Source of the DNA: JBKJTP01 sp046590195
GTDB taxonomy: Bacteria > Bacteroidota > Ignavibacteria > Palsa-1295
Reading direction: 5' to 3'
Assembly: GCA_046590195.1 (NCBI GenBank)
Contig: JBKJTP010000303.1
Location: forward strand, 1-14,645
DNA length: 14,645 bases
In this document: positions 11,813 to 14,645 of the stretch, one piece after another
Numbering within the stretch: position 1 is the stretch's first letter
Layout: each line of letters begins with the position of its first letter
The notes under the pieces: model-generated
The model's input: only the letters and a program-made list of their open reading frames with translations
What the model was told of the DNA's origin: nothing
Database searches by the model: none
Translations under genes and position numbers: made by a program

Positions 11813-14645
11813 TTATCGAGTCACAACGAATTTACGTGTCTCTACTGCATTGCCTGCTTCGATCAGGACGATGTATGATCCGCTTGCGAGATCATTGGTC
11901 ATCAGATCGATCGTACTCTCGCCCGCAGGATATGCATGCGAATCATAGCTGCGCACTATGTGACCGGTTGCGGTCACGATCGTTAGGCGGATCGCGCTCG
12001 GTTCATCAAGCGTCACTTGCAGCGATGCATTGCCACGCGTCGGATTTGGCAGCACCATCGCGTCGATGCTCTTTGCAGCAAGATGGGTTGGCTTCACATC
12101 ACTGGTGCTAAGTGGTAGTGCCGCCGACCAACAACCTTGCGTGCCAAGTGTATCGTAGCTCAGCATCGTGACGAACATGCCTGTTGGGTCAGGAACCGAG
12201 AACACTGCGTTCTTCTCAGTGCCGAACGGCAACGCGATCACGGTATCAATGCCATTGCCATAGAGACGAACGACAAAGCCTGCGGTCGAGGCATTCGTTG
12301 TCGAATCCCACTGGAGCGTTGCTGTCTTGTTCGTTGCGTCGTACGAGACCGACATGTTCATCGGAGATGGCAAGATCGACTTTGCATTGTCGATCGACGA
12401 CGCCGCGTAACTTGATTGGAATTCGACCGGATGATTGCGCTCTGCATAGACGTAGTACGTGCACTCTGGCATGTTGTCCGTCAGTGTAAACGTAGCCGTT
12501 CCCGATTGAGCTGCCGCCGTCGCGATGTTGAATCCGTCATACCCAAACTGGTCGTTATCAAGGAAGAGCTGAACTTCGTCATCCGTTACGTTCGTCCACG
12601 TGACTGTCACTTCACGGCCCTGCTGTGTTGCTGCGATCTCAAGTGGTGCAGGCTTCAAGATGGTGTAGACGGCGATCGTATCACTTCCACTGCCATTAGC
12701 TGTGACCTTCCATGTGCCACTTTCAGGCGAGTTGATCACCCACCAGTATTCGGTCGCACTTGTTTCGACCCGCTGGACAGTCTTGTCATTTGATGAGGTG
12801 CTTATCACCGCCCCTGCTGGCGTAGTGAGCGTTGTTGCCAGGAGATTGGATTGGGCAGCAACCTTGATCCACATGCTACGAGCATTGTCTCCAACTGCAA
12901 ACTCCTTAGTGGCTTCTGCTGATGTCTTGTTCCCCTTGGGATTTTGTTTGAGGATCGCTAAAAGCGTGGTGAAAAAGTATCCATCGAATGATGGCAACTC
13001 ATAGAATCCCGCATCGGTAGGTTTCTTTGAGAGATCAATATCGAATCTGAGATCATTCATCTCGGGGCCTGTCAGATGGATCGATGCGACGTTGTTCATC
13101 AACTTGAGATCAGCAGGCTGATCCTCCTGCACGTTGCTGAACATCCTCCCGATGACCCCTGCCAATTGCCCCATGCTGCTAGAGGCAGCAGCAAGAAGTG
13201 TGAATGCTTCCTTCTTGATAATCCCGGTCGCCTTGCCATTCGTGAAGTTCGCTCTGCCACCAACTGTATTTGCGAAGATGTCACCGCTACCAACAAATGC
13301 ATGGAAGCCAGGGAAAATCTCGCCGGCGTTCACACCGCCGTTCACACCAAAGGTTGTATACTCAGGTCCCCACTTGATCGTTACCTTTCCATTACTCGAG
13401 ACATGCCAGGTCGTGCCATTCTTATACATGCGGTAATTCATCGGGCCACCCAAGCCCTTCAGCTCGCCAGGTGCTTTGAGGAAAGCACTTGCAAGATCAA
13501 CCTCAAAAATGCCGCTAGGATGAGTCAGCACTCCGTTGATCACGGCTCCGGATCCAAGCGGGATGAGCGTATTAAGTATCTTAAAGTACCACTTGCTGTA
13601 CTTACCTGTCAGGTTACGTACCTTGTAGTTACTCTCAGCACCGATCGGTACTTCCGGCTTTGTTGCCTCGAGCACCAGATCTTTGATGCTTCCCTGCACG
13701 ATGCTTGTCGAAGCCTTCACGCCGCTGCGGAAGAACATGTATGAGATGAAGTCACCGTTCAAATAGAGCGAGTCCTTCGAAGGGGTATAGGTTGAAGTCA
13801 GATTCTGATAGCACACACTAGGCTCGACCTGGATGTCCCAGATACGCTTAAGATTCATCGTCGTCAGAGTCATCTCGAGACCGCTGAACTTGATATCCTC
13901 TTTACCGCTACAGCTCTTCCAGCCAGACATGCGGAAATCACCATCGAGCTTTGCAACACTCGCCTGCGGATAATTTCCAACATCGATGTTGCGCACAGCC
14001 ATAGAGGATCCGAACAGGCCTCTGTCCTTCACGCTGCGCATAGGCACTTCGAAGTGCAGGCCGTCATCATCGATCTTACCATTCCAGATGCCTTCTGCAA
14101 GCACCGGTTTGTTGACCGAACGAGTGAGCGGGCTAAGCAAATAGCCGGTACCGACGTAAGACATTGAGCCCTTCGCATCCGTACGCGTGGTATCGATCGT
14201 GAACGAACGCATGTCGATCTTCAGTAGGCCGTTGATCGTAAGCGTATCGTTCGTGACGATACGCATCTTGATCTTGCCCGCGCCTGCGCCTTCCCATCCG
14301 CCGGTGGCGTGGAATGCAATAGACGGTGCGCCATCATAGGTGTAAATAAATGTCTTCGGGTCTGGCGGCGTCACTGTACCCGCCGCATCGATGCGCGCAA
14401 GATAGAGCTTCGAATTGCTCGTAGCTCCGACAACGACGAACTTGAGTAGCGGGATCGCCTGATCTATAAAGTGCAAATAGTCTGCGGCAGGCAATTGCTT
14501 CTCGCCTACGACGTTGCCTGAGAGGTCAAGCTTCCATATATGGGCGCCGTAGCTCTGGCTCGAGCCCGCATATCCTACGACCATGTAACCATCGCTCTTT
14601 TGGCGAACGCCATTCGCGCCGTCATAACCCGCCGTCGTCAGCTGC
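11813..14645 (-). CDS. Large T9SS-exported protein with type A C-terminal sorting domain, 5' end outside window
   Basis: The reading frame is open from the right edge of the window to a TAA at 11813, giving the last 943 residues; an internal ATG at 14584 is not the real start. The first residues ('DGYMVVGYAG...HIWKLDLSGNVV', then 'FVVVGATSNSKLYLARIDAAGTV') look like two blades of a beta-propeller that must continue upstream. About 500 following residues (100-590) are Gly/Thr-rich and beta-like and match no family I recognise. A jelly-roll-like segment follows ('YWWVINSPESGTWKV', around 633-647). Two fibronectin-III-like domains lie near 665-745 and 758-850. The last 89 residues form a T9SS type A sorting domain, with 'VLPNPTRGNASL', 'IVTATGHIV', 'LASGSYIVLIEAG' and final 'RKFVVTR'. 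It is probably secreted or attached to the cell surface after CTD removal. Confidence 0.9.
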   Translation of the reverse strand, partial: QLTTAGYDGANGVRQKSDGYMVVGYAGSSQSYGAHIWKLDLSGNVVGEKQLPAADYLHFIDQAIPLLKFVVVGATSNSKLYLARIDAAGTVTPPDPKTFIYTYDGAPSIAFHATGGWEGAGAGKIKMRIVTNDTLTINGLLKIDMRSFTIDTTRTDAKGSMSYVGTGYLLSPLTRSVNKPVLAEGIWNGKIDDDGLHFEVPMRSVKDRGLFGSSMAVRNIDVGNYPQASVAKLDGDFRMSGWKSCSGKEDIKFSGLEMTLTTMNLKRIWDIQVEPSVCYQNLTSTYTPSKDSLYLNGDFISYMFFRSGVKASTSIVQGSIKDLVLEATKPEVPIGAESNYKVRNLTGKYSKWYFKILNTLIPLGSGAVINGVLTHPSGIFEVDLASAFLKAPGELKGLGGPMNYRMYKNGTTWHVSSNGKVTIKWGPEYTTFGVNGGVNAGEIFPGFHAFVGSGDIFANTVGGRANFTNGKATGIIKKEAFTLLAAASSSMGQLAGVIGRMFSNVQEDQPADLKLMNNVASIHLTGPEMNDLRFDIDLSKKPTDAGFYELPSFDGYFFTTLLAILKQNPKGNKTSAEATKEFAVGDNARSMWIKVAAQSNLLATTLTTPAGAVISTSSNDKTVQRVETSATEYWWVINSPESGTWKVTANGSGSDTIAVYTILKPAPLEIAATQQGREVTVTWTNVTDDEVQLFLDNDQFGYDGFNIATAAAQSGTATFTLTDNMPECTYYVYAERNHPVEFQSSYAASSIDNAKSILPSPMNMSVSYDATNKTATLQWDSTTNASTAGFVVRLYGNGIDTVIALPFGTEKNAVFSVPDPTGMFVTMLSYDTLGTQGCWSAALPLSTSDVKPTHLAAKSIDAMVLPNPTRGNASLQVTLDEPSAIRLTIVTATGHIVRSYDSHAYPAGESTIDLMTNDLASGSYIVLIEAGNAVETRKFVVTR

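Noticed and set aside
13076..13744. 222-residue plus-strand frame
   Set aside because: Antisense to the T9SS cargo gene, with Cys/His-rich composition and no family features.
1..14645. Search for tRNA/rRNA genes, insertion sequences, phage, toxin-antitoxin or defence genes
   Set aside because: None of the gene-sized frames shows transposase, integrase, nuclease or toxin motifs, and I saw no tRNA-like or rRNA-like sequence in the intergenic regions.

Overview
The window looks like a chromosomal segment of a Bacteroidota/FCB-group bacterium, possibly of the Kapabacteria/Ignavibacteria side. The evidence is a clear type IX secretion (T9SS) type A sorting domain at the C terminus of the last gene, a PorE-like beta-propeller/OmpA protein, weak or absent Shine-Dalgarno sequences before most genes, one sequence resembling the Bacteroidota -7 element, and moderate GC content. 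The lineage is an inference from these traits; no rRNA or tRNA is present to fix it.

Layout. (1) 1-1633, minus strand: the first 544 codons of a secreted Asp-box (BNR/sortilin-type) beta-propeller protein; its 3' end lies outside the window. (2) 1634-1870: a divergent intergenic region with several short direct and inverted repeats. (3) 1871-3397, plus strand: an exported PD40 propeller, carboxypeptidase-regulatory-like fold and OmpA-type peptidoglycan-binding protein. (4) 3394-7613, minus strand: four co-directional genes read in the order rpe (ribulose-phosphate 3-epimerase), a lacD-type class I aldolase, an ECF sigma factor with an acidic N-terminal extension, and a GT-C type membrane glycosyltransferase-like protein. 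The last one meets the OmpA gene tail to tail with a 4-base overlap. (5) 7614-8031: a leader region with an 11-bp direct repeat and a perfect inverted repeat. (6) 8032-9594, plus: a RodZ-like cell-shape protein, followed by an intrinsic terminator. (7) 9702-11744, plus: ligA, a complete NAD-dependent DNA ligase, followed by a bidirectional terminator. (8) 11813-14645, minus: the C-terminal 943 residues of a large T9SS-exported protein; its 5' end lies outside the window.

How the genes relate. The two edge genes and the OmpA-type gene share a cell-envelope/secretion theme: one certain and one possible T9SS cargo, plus a protein with part of the architecture of the T9SS periplasmic component PorE. 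The rpe-lacD pair is sugar-phosphate metabolism (pentose phosphate and aldolase steps). The sigma factor and membrane glycosyltransferase-like gene are 28 bases apart and may be transcribed from a promoter just upstream of the sigma gene. rodZ and ligA are housekeeping genes.

I see no mobile element, CRISPR array, RNA gene, phage gene, toxin-antitoxin pair or recognisable defence system. Most of the window is ordinary chromosomal content. The points most worth following up are the PorE-like protein without TPRs, the sigma factor's N-terminal extension and its pairing with the glycosyltransferase-like gene, the RodZ additions and its structured leader, and the unassigned 500-residue body of the T9SS cargo.
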